Assembly (NCBI RefSeq): GCF_036226505.1
Contig: NZ_CP108484.1
Location: 7,473,501-7,537,500, forward strand
Length of the DNA: 64,000 nt
Source: Kitasatospora sp. NBC_01246
GTDB taxonomy: Bacteria; Actinomycetota; Actinomycetes; Streptomycetales; Streptomycetaceae
Direction of reading: 5' to 3'
Part shown: positions 18,435 to 27,273 of the stretch, piece after piece
Numbering within the stretch: the stretch's first letter is position 1
Layout: each line of letters begins with the position of its first letter
Notes under the pieces: generated by a model
Database searches by the model: none
Seen by the model: only the letters and a program-made list of their open reading frames with translations
Told to the model about the DNA's origin: nothing
Position numbers and translations under genes: made by a program

Positions 18435-19655
18435 ATGCTCTCCCTGGTCGCCCCGCCCACGCACGGCAGGACCGCGTCGCCCACCGAGGGCGGCGGGGCC
18501 GGGGCCGTGCTGCGCGCGGTACTGACCGGCGGCCCGCTGACCCGCAGCGCCGTCGGCCGGGCCACCGGCCTCAGCCCGGCTGCCGTCTCCCGGCACACCG
18601 CCGACCTCACCGGACTCGGGCTGCTGCGCGTCCTGCCACCGCCGGACGGTCCGCCCAGGGCGGGGCGCCCGCAGCTGCCGCTGGACATCGACACCCGTCA
18701 CCACCTCGCCTGCGGGGTGCACATCGGGGTGCCGTGGATCACCTTCGCCCTGCTGGACCTGCGGGGACGGGTGGTCGCCCACGAACGCCTGCCCCGGCGC
18801 GGGGACGCCGCCGCGGTCCTGGGCACCATCAGGGCGTACCTACCGGGTTTCCTGGGCCGCCGGGCCACCGGCCACTCGGTGCTCGGCCTCGGGGTGGTCA
18901 CCGGCGGCTGGGTGGACTCCGAGACCGGCCGCGTCGTCGCCCACGGCCCGCTCGGCTGGTACGACGTCCCCGTCCGCGACGTCCTGGCCGACGCCACCCG
19001 GCTGCCCGTGCACGTCGACAGCCACGCCCGGGCGCTGGCCCAGGCGGAGCTGCTGTTCGGCGCCGGCAGCACGGCCACCGAACTGGTCCAGCTGTTCGTC
19101 GGCAACGTCGTCGACGCGGCCATCGCCACCGGTGGCAGCGTGCTGCGCGGGAGGCGGTCCCGCGCGGGCGACATCGGCCACCTCGCCGTACCCGCCTCCA
19201 CCGAGCCCTGCTCCTGCGGACGGACGGGCTGCCTCCAGGCCGCCGTCGCGGATCGGACCCTGGCCCGCCGGGCCCACGCCCTCGGCCTCGTCCCCGAACC
19301 CGACTTCGGCCTGTTGCTGGACCTGGCCGGCGCCGGGAACCGCGCTGCGATCCGCCTCTTCGAGGAGCGGCTCCGGCTCGTCGCGCCCGCCGCCGGCCTG
19401 CTGCTGGACGTCCTCAACCCCGAAGTCCTGGTGGTCAGTGAGGCGGGGCTGTCGGTGGCGCCCTGCCTGCACCCCTACCTGGCCGAACAGATCCGCCTGC
19501 ACTCCAACGCCGCACCCGAGCAGCTGGTCACCGCCACTGCCTTCGGCGTCGACGTGCTGGCGGTCGCGGCCTGCGCCGGGGTGCTCGACAGCGTCTACCA
19601 GCGGCCGATGGAGCTGCGGACGGCCGGGAGCTCGACCGCCCGGGCGATGCGTTGA
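18435..19655 (+). CDS. ROK family transcriptional regulator
   Basis: About 406 residues. An N-terminal winged helix (LTRSAVGRATGLSPAAVSRH at residues 31-50) precedes a ROK sugar-kinase-like domain. The ROK zinc motif is present as CSCGRTGCLQA, but the position usually carrying the DNxNxAA-type catalytic segment reads HVDSHARALAQAE, suggesting a sensor rather than a kinase. The ATG at 18435 has GGGAG upstream; the GTG at 18405 is an alternative. Its place after the GH1 gene suggests it represses or induces it in response to a sugar. A short inverted repeat CGTTGA-N7-TCAACG overlaps its stop codon. Confidence 0.88.
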   Translation: MLSLVAPPTHGRTASPTEGGGAGAVLRAVLTGGPLTRSAVGRATGLSPAAVSRHTADLTGLGLLRVLPPPDGPPRAGRPQLPLDIDTRHHLACGVHIGVPWITFALLDLRGRVVAHERLPRRGDAAAVLGTIRAYLPGFLGRRATGHSVLGLGVVTGGWVDSETGRVVAHGPLGWYDVPVRDVLADATRLPVHVDSHARALAQAELLFGAGSTATELVQLFVGNVVDAAIATGGSVLRGRRSRAGDIGHLAVPASTEPCSCGRTGCLQAAVADRTLARRAHALGLVPEPDFGLLLDLAGAGNRAAIRLFEERLRLVAPAAGLLLDVLNPEVLVVSEAGLSVAPCLHPYLAEQIRLHSNAAPEQLVTATAFGVDVLAVAACAGVLDSVYQRPMELRTAGSSTARAMR

Positions 19656-19778
19656 GCCCTCGTCAACGGCGCATTAATTCCACCGCCAGGCGAATCGTTG
19701 AACGGCCGGACGGCGGGTCGGAGAATCGGGTCAATCCCCTTTCTCCCGCCCGCCTGCCGAGCCCCGGAGCGTTCCGCC

Positions 19779-21113
19779 ATGCCCGAAAGTCCCGCCGATC
19801 GCCAACTTCACTTCAACCTCTTCCTGATGGGAGTGGGCCACCACGAGGCCGCCTGGCGCCACCCCCGCACCGACCCGTCCGCCGCAGGCGACGTCGCGCA
19901 CTTCCAGAGGCTCGCCCGGACGGCCGAGGCGGCCGCCTTCGACTCGGTGTTCCTCGCCGACGGCGTCGAGGCCCGCTCCGACGGTGGATGGGGCCTGATC
20001 AGCCACTTCGAACCATTCACCCTGCTCACCGCGCTGGCTGCGGTGACCACGAGGATCGGCCTGATCGGCACCGTCTCCACCGGCTTCTCCGAGCCCTACA
20101 ACCTGGCCCGGCAGTTCGCCTCACTGGACCACATCAGCCACGGGCGGGCCGGCTGGAACATCGTCACCTCGGCCGGCGACCGCGCCGCCCAGAACTTCGG
20201 CCGCAGCGCCAACCAGGACCATGCCGTCCGGTATGAGCGGGCCGCCGAGTTCCTCGACGTGGTCACCGCCCTGTGGGACAGCTGGGAGGACGACGCGCTG
20301 TTGCTCGACCCTGCGAACGGGGCCTTCGCCGCCCCGGACCGGGTGCACGACATCGACCACGTCGGAAAGCACTTCCAGGTGCGCGGGCCGCTGAACATCC
20401 CGCGCAGCCCGCAGGGCCACCCGCTGCTCGTGCAGGCCGGATCCTCGGACGACGGCAAGGCCTTCGCGGCCCGTTGGGCGGAGGCGGTGTTCACCGCGCA
20501 GCAGACACTGGCCGAGGGGCAGGCCTTCTACGGCGACCTCAAGCGACGGACCGCCGAGGCCGGCCGCGACCCGGCCCGGGTAAAGATCCTGCCCGGCGTC
20601 GTCCCCGTCCTCGGCTCCACCGAGGCGGAGGCACGTGCCCTGGACGAGGAACTGGACGCGCTGATCAACCCGGCCCGCGCGGTCGGCGTGCTCTCCACGG
20701 TGCTCGGCGTCGACCTCACCGACCACCCACTGGACGAACCGCTGCCGCCGCTGCCGCCGGTCACCCGGATCAACGGTGCCAAGAGCCGCTTCGAGCTGAT
20801 CCGCGACCTCGCCGAGCGCGACCGGCTGACCCTGCGCCAACTCGTCGGACGGCTCGGCGGCGGCCGTGGCCACCAGGTCGTGGTCGGCACCCCCGAGCAC
20901 CTCGCCGACCACATCGAGACCTGGTTCACTCAGGGCGCCGCCGACGGCTTCAACATCATGCCGCCCGTCCTGCCCGGCGGCCTGGACGACTTCGTCGAGC
21001 AGGTGGTCCCGATCCTGCGGGCACGCGGCCTGTTCCGCGAGGGCTACACCGGGAACACCCTGCGCGAGCACTACGGCCTGCCGCGCCCGGCCGGGCGGTA
21101 CACCGCGCCGTAA
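19779..21113 (+). CDS. FMN-dependent monooxygenase, NtaA/SnaA/DszA family
   Basis: 444 residues, bacterial luciferase-like TIM barrel. HFNLFLMGVGHHEAAWRHP at the N-terminus, SHGRAGWNIVTSAGDRAAQNFG near 120-140 and HVGKHFQVRGPLNIPRSPQG are hallmarks of the two-component flavin-dependent group that includes nitrilotriacetate and sulfone monooxygenases. It needs FMNH2 from a separate reductase, not encoded here. It converges on the sulfonate-type operon with a strong terminator between. Oxidative cleavage of an organosulfur or related compound is likely from context; the exact substrate is unknown. Confidence 0.9.
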   Translation: MPESPADRQLHFNLFLMGVGHHEAAWRHPRTDPSAAGDVAHFQRLARTAEAAAFDSVFLADGVEARSDGGWGLISHFEPFTLLTALAAVTTRIGLIGTVSTGFSEPYNLARQFASLDHISHGRAGWNIVTSAGDRAAQNFGRSANQDHAVRYERAAEFLDVVTALWDSWEDDALLLDPANGAFAAPDRVHDIDHVGKHFQVRGPLNIPRSPQGHPLLVQAGSSDDGKAFAARWAEAVFTAQQTLAEGQAFYGDLKRRTAEAGRDPARVKILPGVVPVLGSTEAEARALDEELDALINPARAVGVLSTVLGVDLTDHPLDEPLPPLPPVTRINGAKSRFELIRDLAERDRLTLRQLVGRLGGGRGHQVVVGTPEHLADHIETWFTQGAADGFNIMPPVLPGGLDDFVEQVVPILRARGLFREGYTGNTLREHYGLPRPAGRYTAP

Positions 21114-21185
21114 CGGTCGCGCGTCGTAACGGTCGCGCGTCGGGTCGGGCGCCGGCCCGCACGTCGGCCCGGCGCCCGGCTGCAC

Positions 21186-21223
21186 GGGGGAAGGCCCGGA
21201 CCACTCGGTCCGGGCCTTCCCCC
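21186..21223. terminator. 17-bp perfect bidirectional terminator
   Basis: GGGGGAAGGCCCGGACC pairs perfectly with its complement around an ACTC loop. It lies between the convergent monooxygenase (stop 21113) and dioxygenase (stop 21297) and should terminate both. A short 16-bp direct duplication (taacggtcgcgcgtcg) lies at 21112-21143, at the monooxygenase stop. Confidence 0.88.
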
Positions 21224-21296
21224 ATGGCGTCGGCCGCCCGCAGCCCTCAGCCCTCGGCCCGGCCGCACGGAGTCCTCCGCGCGGCCGGGCTGCCGG

Positions 21297-22187
21297 TCAG
21301 GAGGTGTAGTGCGAGGCGTCGTCACCCTCCAGCACCTGGCTGGGCTCGCCCGTCACACCCACCGGGACGTCACCGGCGACGGTGACGCGGTGCAGGCGGC
21401 GCGGCAGGTCGTCGTAGTCGTCCGGCGCGTAGTGCTGGGTGGCGCGGTTGTCGAACAGCACCACGTCCCCCAGCTCCCAGCGCCAGCGGACCACGTTCTC
21501 GGGCCGGGTCACGTACGCCTGCAGGCTGCGCAGCAGGTCGTGGGACTCCGCGGTCGGCAGGCCGACGACCGACTGCGCGAAGCCGCCGATGAACAGCCCA
21601 CGCTCACCGCTCTCCGGGTGCACCCGTACCACCGGGTGGACGGTGCGGTACTTGCGGGCGGTGAAGACCCGGCGGCGCTCCTGGTCCGCGGCGTCCAGCT
21701 CCTTTCCCTGCGCGTAGTCGTAGTCGTTGGTGTGCACGGCCCAGAGCCGGTCGGCGAACTCGCGCAGCTGCTCCGGAAGGTCCCGGTACGCGGCCTGGGT
21801 GTTGGCGATCAGCGTGTTGCCGCCGTACGGCGGGACGATCAGGCTGCGCAGGGTGCTGGCCTTCGGAGGCGTACGGACGAAGGTCACGTCGGTGTGCCAG
21901 CGGTTGGCCCGGCCGCCGTCCTCGCTGTCCACCGCCAGGACGTTCGGCTGGCCGTCGAGCGCGGGGACGGTCGGGTGCGCGGTGGTGAGGGTGCCGAAGT
22001 TGGCGGCGAAGCGGGTCTGGCCGTCGTCGTCCAGCTGCTGGGCGCGGAAGAAGAGCGCCTTGTGCTCCACCAACGCGGCGTTGAGCTTCTCGACGGTCTC
22101 CGCGTCGAGTGCGGCGGCGGTGTCGACGCCGAGGATCTCGGCGCCGATCCGGCCGCCGATCTTGCGGATCTCGAAGGTGCTGGTCAT
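21297..22187 (-). CDS. TauD/TfdA family alpha-ketoglutarate dioxygenase
   Basis: 296 residues. The iron-binding facial triad is His98-x-Asp100 (RWHTDVTF) plus the distal His252 in FDNRATQHYA; HRVTV near 266-270 supplies the 2-oxoglutarate-binding Arg. The subfamily hydroxylates taurine, alkylsulfonates, alkyl sulfates or 2,4-D-like compounds. It is the last gene of the operon starting at 27015. AAGGAGATC precedes the ATG. The operon context favours oxygenolytic sulfite release from a sulfonate or sulfate ester. Confidence 0.92.
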   Translation of the reverse strand: MTSTFEIRKIGGRIGAEILGVDTAAALDAETVEKLNAALVEHKALFFRAQQLDDDGQTRFAANFGTLTTAHPTVPALDGQPNVLAVDSEDGGRANRWHTDVTFVRTPPKASTLRSLIVPPYGGNTLIANTQAAYRDLPEQLREFADRLWAVHTNDYDYAQGKELDAADQERRRVFTARKYRTVHPVVRVHPESGERGLFIGGFAQSVVGLPTAESHDLLRSLQAYVTRPENVVRWRWELGDVVLFDNRATQHYAPDDYDDLPRRLHRVTVAGDVPVGVTGEPSQVLEGDDASHYTS

Positions 22188-22224
22188 GGGGATCTCCTTC
22201 GGACGCTGGGTACGGTACGGACGG

Positions 22225-22584
22225 TCAGGAGGTGATGGGGGCGGCCGAAGCGGCCGGCCCCAGGGTCGGGCCGATCGCGCGCAGCGCGCCCGGGGTCCGG
22301 CCCCGGCCCCAGCCGATCTGCGCGCGGTAGCTGCCGAGCAGCCCGGCCTCGGTCAGCCGCCGCTCGTCGCGGACGGCCGGGTCCTGCGGCTGCGGGTGGG
22401 TGTACGGGGCGACGAACAGCGCGTCGACCGGGCAGTTGGCTTCGCACTGGAAGCAGGTCTGGCAGTCGTCCTGCCGGGCGATCGACGGGATGCCGTCGGT
22501 GCCCCGCTCGAAGACGTCGGTCGGGCAGACCTTGATGCACTTGTCGCAGGCGATGCAGCGTTCCGGGGAGACGAGTTCGATCAT
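22225..22584 (-). CDS. ferredoxin with two [4Fe-4S] motifs (AprB-like partner)
   Basis: 119 residues. Two complete cluster motifs are visible: CIACDKCIKVCP at 10-21 and CQTCFQCEANCP at about 41-52, each CX2CX2CX3CP. A C-terminal tail of about 65 residues (FVAPYTHPQPQDPAV onward) is longer than in simple ferredoxins, reminiscent of the tail with which AprB clasps AprA. Its start overlaps the flavoprotein stop (ATGA), so the two form a stoichiometric pair. It should pass electrons to or from the FAD subunit. Confidence 0.9.
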   Translation of the reverse strand: MIELVSPERCIACDKCIKVCPTDVFERGTDGIPSIARQDDCQTCFQCEANCPVDALFVAPYTHPQPQDPAVRDERRLTEAGLLGSYRAQIGWGRGRTPGALRAIGPTLGPAASAAPITS

Positions 22585-24170
22585 GCGGTGACCTCCGTGG
22601 TGGTGCGGGGCAGCGGGCGGGTCCAGACCTCGTCCAGGCCGCCGGTGGCGATCCGGTGGTGCTGCGCCGGATCCTGGTCGGGGTGGTCGAGCCGGCGGGC
22701 CATCCCCCGGGATTCGGTACGGGCGAGCGCCGAGCGGTACATCCAGCGGGCGTTCGCGGCGAGCGCCGCCGCCTGCCGGGCCCGGATCGCGTCCGCACCG
22801 GTGGCCCGCAACCCGGCCCGCAGCCGCGCCCAGGCGTCGTCGAGCACGGTGAGCGCCCCGGTGAGGCCGTCCCCGTGCCGGAGGTAGTTCTTGTCGTACG
22901 GAAGCACCTCGTGCTGGACGGTGGTGACGATCTCGCGGGCGTCCCCGCCGGGCGTCCCGGTGGGGCGCAGCCCGGCCCGGCCGGCTGGGGCGAGCGTACG
23001 ACGATGGGCACCGGGCCCGAGCGCACGCGCGTACCCGGCGGCGCCTCGCCCGGCCCAGGTGCCCGAGGACATCGCCCATGCCGCGTTGTGGCTGCCGCCG
23101 CCGGTGAAGCCCCCGCAGATCTCCTCACGGGTGGCGGCGTCCCCGGCGGCGTACAGGCCGGGGACGGTGGTGCGGCAGTCGTCGCCCGCGATCCGGATGC
23201 CGCCGGTGCCGCGCACGGTGCCCTCGGCGAGCAGGGTGACGGCGAACCGGTCGGTGAACGGGTCGATGCCCAGCCGGTCGAAGGTCAGGAAGAAGTTGGG
23301 CTGGGCCAGGCGCATCGCGCGTCGGGCCGCTTCGTCGGCGCGGTCCAGCAGGCAGTACACCTTGTTCCCCGCCAGCAGTGAACGGGCGATCACCGAACGG
23401 CCGCCCTGGCTGGCCGCGCCCTCCAACGGGGCACCGTCCGCCGTGGTGAAACTGGCGTACGAGTAGAAGGCGGTCTTGGTCACCGAGGTGTGCTCCGGCG
23501 CGATGCCGTAGGCGTTGGAGAACTCCATCCCCGAGAGCTCGGCGCCGACTTCGGCCGCGTACAGGGCGCCGTCGCCGGTGTTGGTGTTGGTGCCGAGTGC
23601 CTTGCTGAGGAACGCGCAGCCCCCGGTGGCGAGCACCACGGCGCCCGACCGCACCAGGAAGGGGTGCCCGGCCTGCCGGCGGTGGCCCGCAGCACCGGCG
23701 ACCGAACCGTCGATGGCGGTGAGCAGTTCGGTGACGGGGCTGTGGTCGAGGATGCGGACACCCGCCCGCCGCACCCGGATCCGCATCCGGCGCATGTACT
23801 CGGGGCCCTGCAGACCGTTCCGCAGCTGGCGGCCGTCCGGACTGGTCGGGAAGGGATAACTCCCGCTTTCCGCCAGCTCGTTCATGTTGGCGTAGGTCTG
23901 GTCGAGGACTCTGGTCATCCAGCGACGGTCGGCCAGGTAGCCGCCGAGCGCCTCCCGGCTCGCCATCGCCGCCTCGCGCCGCACCGGCTCCGGGTCGACG
24001 TACCAGACACCGGTGCCGCCTGCCGCCGTCGAGCCGCTCGTCCCGCAGTACCCCTTGTCGGCCAGGACGACGTCCGCGCCCGCGCGGGCCGCGTCCAGCG
24101 CCGCCCAGGTGGCCGCCGGGCCGCCGCCGACCACCAGGACGTCGGTCGTGAGCTCCTGTCGTGTACTCAT
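22581..24170 (-). CDS. FAD-dependent oxidoreductase of the fumarate reductase/AprA class
   Basis: 529 residues. The N-terminal dinucleotide fold is DVLVVGGGPAATWAALDAARAGADVVLADKG, followed by GTSGSTAAGGTGVWYVDP (isoalloxazine contact), VVLATGGCAFLSKALGTNTNTGDG, and GLYAAGDAATREEICGGFTGGGSHNAAWAMSSGTWAG. This is the succinate dehydrogenase/fumarate reductase/APS reductase flavoprotein architecture, shorter than typical AprA (about 620-660). Coupled by a 4-bp overlap to a two-cluster ferredoxin as in AprBA. It lies 10 bp downstream of the importer permease. The reaction is not determinable from sequence; oxidoreduction of a sulfur intermediate is inferred from the operon. Confidence 0.9.
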   Translation of the reverse strand: MSTRQELTTDVLVVGGGPAATWAALDAARAGADVVLADKGYCGTSGSTAAGGTGVWYVDPEPVRREAAMASREALGGYLADRRWMTRVLDQTYANMNELAESGSYPFPTSPDGRQLRNGLQGPEYMRRMRIRVRRAGVRILDHSPVTELLTAIDGSVAGAAGHRRQAGHPFLVRSGAVVLATGGCAFLSKALGTNTNTGDGALYAAEVGAELSGMEFSNAYGIAPEHTSVTKTAFYSYASFTTADGAPLEGAASQGGRSVIARSLLAGNKVYCLLDRADEAARRAMRLAQPNFFLTFDRLGIDPFTDRFAVTLLAEGTVRGTGGIRIAGDDCRTTVPGLYAAGDAATREEICGGFTGGGSHNAAWAMSSGTWAGRGAAGYARALGPGAHRRTLAPAGRAGLRPTGTPGGDAREIVTTVQHEVLPYDKNYLRHGDGLTGALTVLDDAWARLRAGLRATGADAIRARQAAALAANARWMYRSALARTESRGMARRLDHPDQDPAQHHRIATGGLDEVWTRPLPRTTTEVTA

Positions 24171-24180
24171 GTCAGGCCTC

Positions 24181-25131
24181 TCAACCGCCCAGCGGGGCGC
24201 GCCAGGCGGTGAACCGGCGCTCCAGCGCGACCAGCAGCTGGTTGAAGACCAGCCCGATGACGGAGATCGTCACGATCCCCGCGTACATCTGCGGGATCGC
24301 GAAGTTGTACTGCGACGCGTTGATCAGATAGCCGAGTCCCGCCTTCGCCCCCACCATCTCGGCGGCCACCAGTACCAGGATCGACACCGCCCCGGCGAGC
24401 CGGACGCCGGTGAAGACCACCGGCACCGAGGCGGGCAGGATCACCTTCTGGAACAGCCGGGGCGCGGAGAGGTCCAGCGAGCGGGCGAGCCGGATCAGCG
24501 TCGGGTCCACACTGCGCACCGCGCTGATGGTGTTGAGCAGGATCGGCCACAGGCAGGCGTACAGCACGATCGAGATCTTGGACGTCTCGCCGATGCCGAG
24601 GATCAGCACGAACACCGGGAGCAGGGCGAGCGCCGCCGTGTTGCGGAACAGCTCCAGCAGCGGGCTGAGCAGGTCGGCCACCGGCCGGTACCAGCCGATC
24701 AGCAGGCCGAGCGGCACACCGATCACCACCGCCAGGCCGAAGCCGCTGAGCGAACGGGTCAGGCTGGCCAGCGTGTTGTCGGCCAGCTGGCCGTTCTGCA
24801 GCAGCCCGTACCAGGCGCCCAGCACCTCGCTGAACGGCGGCAGGAAGGTCGGGTCCACCAGCTCGAACCGCGGGGCGAGCTCCCAGAGCAGCAGCAGCGC
24901 GACGATCGCCACGGATTTCGTGGCGCCGCTCAGCAGTAGCCGCAGCAGACGGCGCGGCACCCTCGACCGGAGGGCCGGCGCCGGGGCCGCCGTCCCACCC
25001 GGGGCCGGTGGCGGGGTCGATGCACTGCTCGGGGCTGATACCCCGCCCGGGGGCGGTTCGACCGTAGGCCGGGGTTCGACGGGGAGCGTCCGCACGTCCA
25101 CCGCCGCGCGCGGGTTCAGATCGGTGCTCAT
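24181..25131 (-). CDS. SsuC/TauC-type ABC importer permease
   Basis: 316 residues. A Pro/Ala-rich cytoplasmic N-terminus of about 60 residues precedes six helices of the binding-protein-dependent permease fold. The EAA-type loop is RLARSLDLSAPRLFQKVILP, then ASVPVVFTGVRLAGAVSI. The sequence is typical of the nitrate/sulfonate/taurine family. Start overlaps the ATPase stop by 4 bp. Confidence 0.92.
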   Translation of the reverse strand: MSTDLNPRAAVDVRTLPVEPRPTVEPPPGGVSAPSSASTPPPAPGGTAAPAPALRSRVPRRLLRLLLSGATKSVAIVALLLLWELAPRFELVDPTFLPPFSEVLGAWYGLLQNGQLADNTLASLTRSLSGFGLAVVIGVPLGLLIGWYRPVADLLSPLLELFRNTAALALLPVFVLILGIGETSKISIVLYACLWPILLNTISAVRSVDPTLIRLARSLDLSAPRLFQKVILPASVPVVFTGVRLAGAVSILVLVAAEMVGAKAGLGYLINASQYNFAIPQMYAGIVTISVIGLVFNQLLVALERRFTAWRAPLGG

Positions 25132-25952
25132 ATGCGGCTGACCTCTCTCTCCAACTGCTGCGCACGGCTGACCTCGTCGTGCAGCAGGCTCCAGATCCGG
25201 TGGCGGTAGCGGGCGAACTCCGGGCTGGATCGCAGGTCGTGACCGGCCGCACGCTCACCCAGGTCGATCGGGACGACTTCCTTCACCCGGCCCGGCCGCG
25301 ACGTGAGCACCGCGACGCGACCGCCCAGGTAGACCGCCTCCTCGATGCCATGGGTGATGAACACGACGGTCTTGCCCGTCCGCCGCCAGATCCGCAGTAG
25401 TTCGTCCTGGAGCGACTCGCGGGTCTGTGCGTCGAGCGCCGCGAACGGTTCGTCCATCAACAGGACGGCCGGGTCGTACGCGAGACTGCGGGCGATCGCG
25501 ACCCGCTGCTTCATGCCGCCGGAGAGTTCGTGCGGGTGGCGGTCCTCGAAGCCGGTGAGACCGACCAGGTCGAGGTACTCCCGTGCCCTGGCGGCCCGTT
25601 GCCGCCTCGCCACGCCGGTGGCCTCCAGGCCGAACTCCACGTTGCCCTGGGCCGTCCGCCACGGCAGCAGTGCGTACTGCTGGAAGACGATGCTGCGGTC
25701 GATCCCCGGGCCGGTGACCGGCCGGCCGTCGAGCAGGATCTCGCCGGAGGTCGGCGCCGTCAGTCCCCCGAGGAGGTCCAGCAAGGTGGATTTCCCGCAG
25801 CCGCTCGGTCCGACGACCGTCAGGAACTCGCCCTTGGCGACGTCGAGTTCGACCGAATCGAGGGCGATGAACCCGGAGGGTGGGCGGTCTCCCGCACGCC
25901 CCCGGACCGGGAACGTCTTGGTGACCTGGCGGAGGCTGATGTGATCGGTCAT
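25128..25952 (-). CDS. SsuB/TauB-type ABC importer ATPase
   Basis: 274 residues. Walker A is GPSGCGKSTLLDLLGG, Q-loop VFQQYALLPWRT, signature LSGGMKQRVAIARSL, Walker B AVLLMDEPFAALDAQTR, switch His in FITHGIEEAVYLGGRV. The aliphatic sulfonate/taurine/nitrate ATPase subfamily fits all of these. Located 7 bp after the binding protein and overlapping the permease start, so the three transporter genes are one transcript. Confidence 0.94.
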   Translation of the reverse strand: MTDHISLRQVTKTFPVRGRAGDRPPSGFIALDSVELDVAKGEFLTVVGPSGCGKSTLLDLLGGLTAPTSGEILLDGRPVTGPGIDRSIVFQQYALLPWRTAQGNVEFGLEATGVARRQRAARAREYLDLVGLTGFEDRHPHELSGGMKQRVAIARSLAYDPAVLLMDEPFAALDAQTRESLQDELLRIWRRTGKTVVFITHGIEEAVYLGGRVAVLTSRPGRVKEVVPIDLGERAAGHDLRSSPEFARYRHRIWSLLHDEVSRAQQLEREVSRI

Positions 25953-25959
25953 CGCGGGC

Positions 25960-27015
25960 TCAGCTCCCGGCGGTGGGAGTGGGCGAGGCGGCCGAGTAGC
26001 CGTTGAACTGGTTGGTGTAGAGGTCGGCCGCCTTGACCTGCCCGGCCTTGATGTCACCGTGGGCGGTCAGCCAGTCGATCCAGAGCTGGAAGGTCTGGTC
26101 CGTGATCCGGCCGCCGGGCTCGGCGACGCCGAAGGACTTCCAGTACTGGAGCGCCGCGACGTCCTCGTTGCGGCCACGGCGCTTGATGATGTCCGTGCTC
26201 CGGGCGATCACCTCCTCGCGCGGCGTCGTCCGGGCCCACTCGATCGCCTTCGCGACCCCCGTGACGAAGACCCTCGACGTGGTCGGGTTCTGGTTGAGGA
26301 ACCTGTCGGTCAGCACGTACGTGCCGGCGCTGAAGGCGCCCAGCAGGTCGAAGTCGCTGAACAGCGGCCTGATCCCGCCCGCCGCCAGCGCCTTGTCCCG
26401 CAGGACGCCGCCCAGCGAGGCGACCTCGATCTGCTTCTGGCGCAGCGCCTGCTCGGTGTTCACCGGGGGCACGACGATCCGCTCGACCCGGCGCAACTCC
26501 GATGCGGCGAAGCCGTTGCGCTGGAGGTAGGTGTCCAGCACCGCCTCGACGTGGGCGCCGAGCGTGTTCATCCCGACCTTCTTGCCGACCAGGTCCCGGG
26601 CGGAGCGGATCGGGCTGTCCTCCAGCACGTAGTAGCCGTTGTAGGAGGCGGCGTCGACGCCGTAGTAGCTGATCGCCGCCTTCACCGGGGCCCCGGCCGC
26701 GATCAGCTTGACGACGGCGCCGTTGAACGCCCCGCCGAAGTCCGTCTGCCCGGTCGCCGCCGACTGGATGTCCTGCGGGCCGCTGATCGTGTTACCCACC
26801 CACTCCAGCTTCACGTCGCCGAAGTAGCCGAGATCCTCGGCGAGTTCGGGCAACGTCACCTGCCCGACCCAGCCCTGGTAGCGGAGCTTCTTCGTCTCGG
26901 CGCCGCCGGCCGCCGTCGCCCGGCCGCAGGCGGCGGCCGCCGCCGCGACCGCGGCCAGCGTGAGGAACCGGCGTCGGGAGGTGGGTGGGGGAGCGGGCCA
27001 TGAGGTCACGGGCAT
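25960..27015 (-). CDS. SsuA/TauA-type substrate-binding lipoprotein
   Basis: 351 residues. The N-terminus has a twin-arginine motif (TSRRRFLTLAAV) and a lipobox-like AAAACG, so it is a Tat-exported lipoprotein on the outer face of the membrane. Periplasmic-binding type 2 landmarks include GQTDFGGAFNGAVVKLIAAG, SARDLVGKKVGMNTLGAHVE and FLNQNPTTSRVFV. First gene of the six-gene operon. AAAGGA precedes the ATG. The probable ligand is a sulfonate or sulfate ester, inferred from the adjacent TauD and transporter family. Confidence 0.92.
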   Translation of the reverse strand: MPVTSWPAPPPTSRRRFLTLAAVAAAAAACGRATAAGGAETKKLRYQGWVGQVTLPELAEDLGYFGDVKLEWVGNTISGPQDIQSAATGQTDFGGAFNGAVVKLIAAGAPVKAAISYYGVDAASYNGYYVLEDSPIRSARDLVGKKVGMNTLGAHVEAVLDTYLQRNGFAASELRRVERIVVPPVNTEQALRQKQIEVASLGGVLRDKALAAGGIRPLFSDFDLLGAFSAGTYVLTDRFLNQNPTTSRVFVTGVAKAIEWARTTPREEVIARSTDIIKRRGRNEDVAALQYWKSFGVAEPGGRITDQTFQLWIDWLTAHGDIKAGQVKAADLYTNQFNGYSAASPTPTAGS

Positions 27016-27222
27016 GGGGAGGTCCTTTGCGGGGTCGGCTGGGTACGCCGACGGGGACGCGCGGCAGGGCTGCGCGTCACGCGGCGAGGCGGGTGAACGG
27101 CTGATGGTGAACAGGAGCGCACCCGGCGCACAGGGCCGGGGCGGGGCGCCTAGGGCGCGGAGGCCGCGCAGGACGGCACGGCCGGGTACGGCGACAGCCC
27201 GGAGCTGCGGCCGCGACGTCAG

Positions 27223-27273
27223 GGCAACCGTGCCGGTAAGGCAACCGTGCCGGTAGGGCGACCGTGCCGGTTC
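27223..27273. repeat. three tandem 17-bp repeats upstream of the sulfonate-type operon
   Basis: GGCAACCGTGCCGGTAA, GGCAACCGTGCCGGTAG and GGCGACCGTGCCGGTTC follow one another without gaps. Each contains the inverted repeat ACCG-TGC-CGGT. The array lies about 210 bp upstream of the binding-protein start, so it is a candidate multi-copy operator for the operon. Confidence 0.7.
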
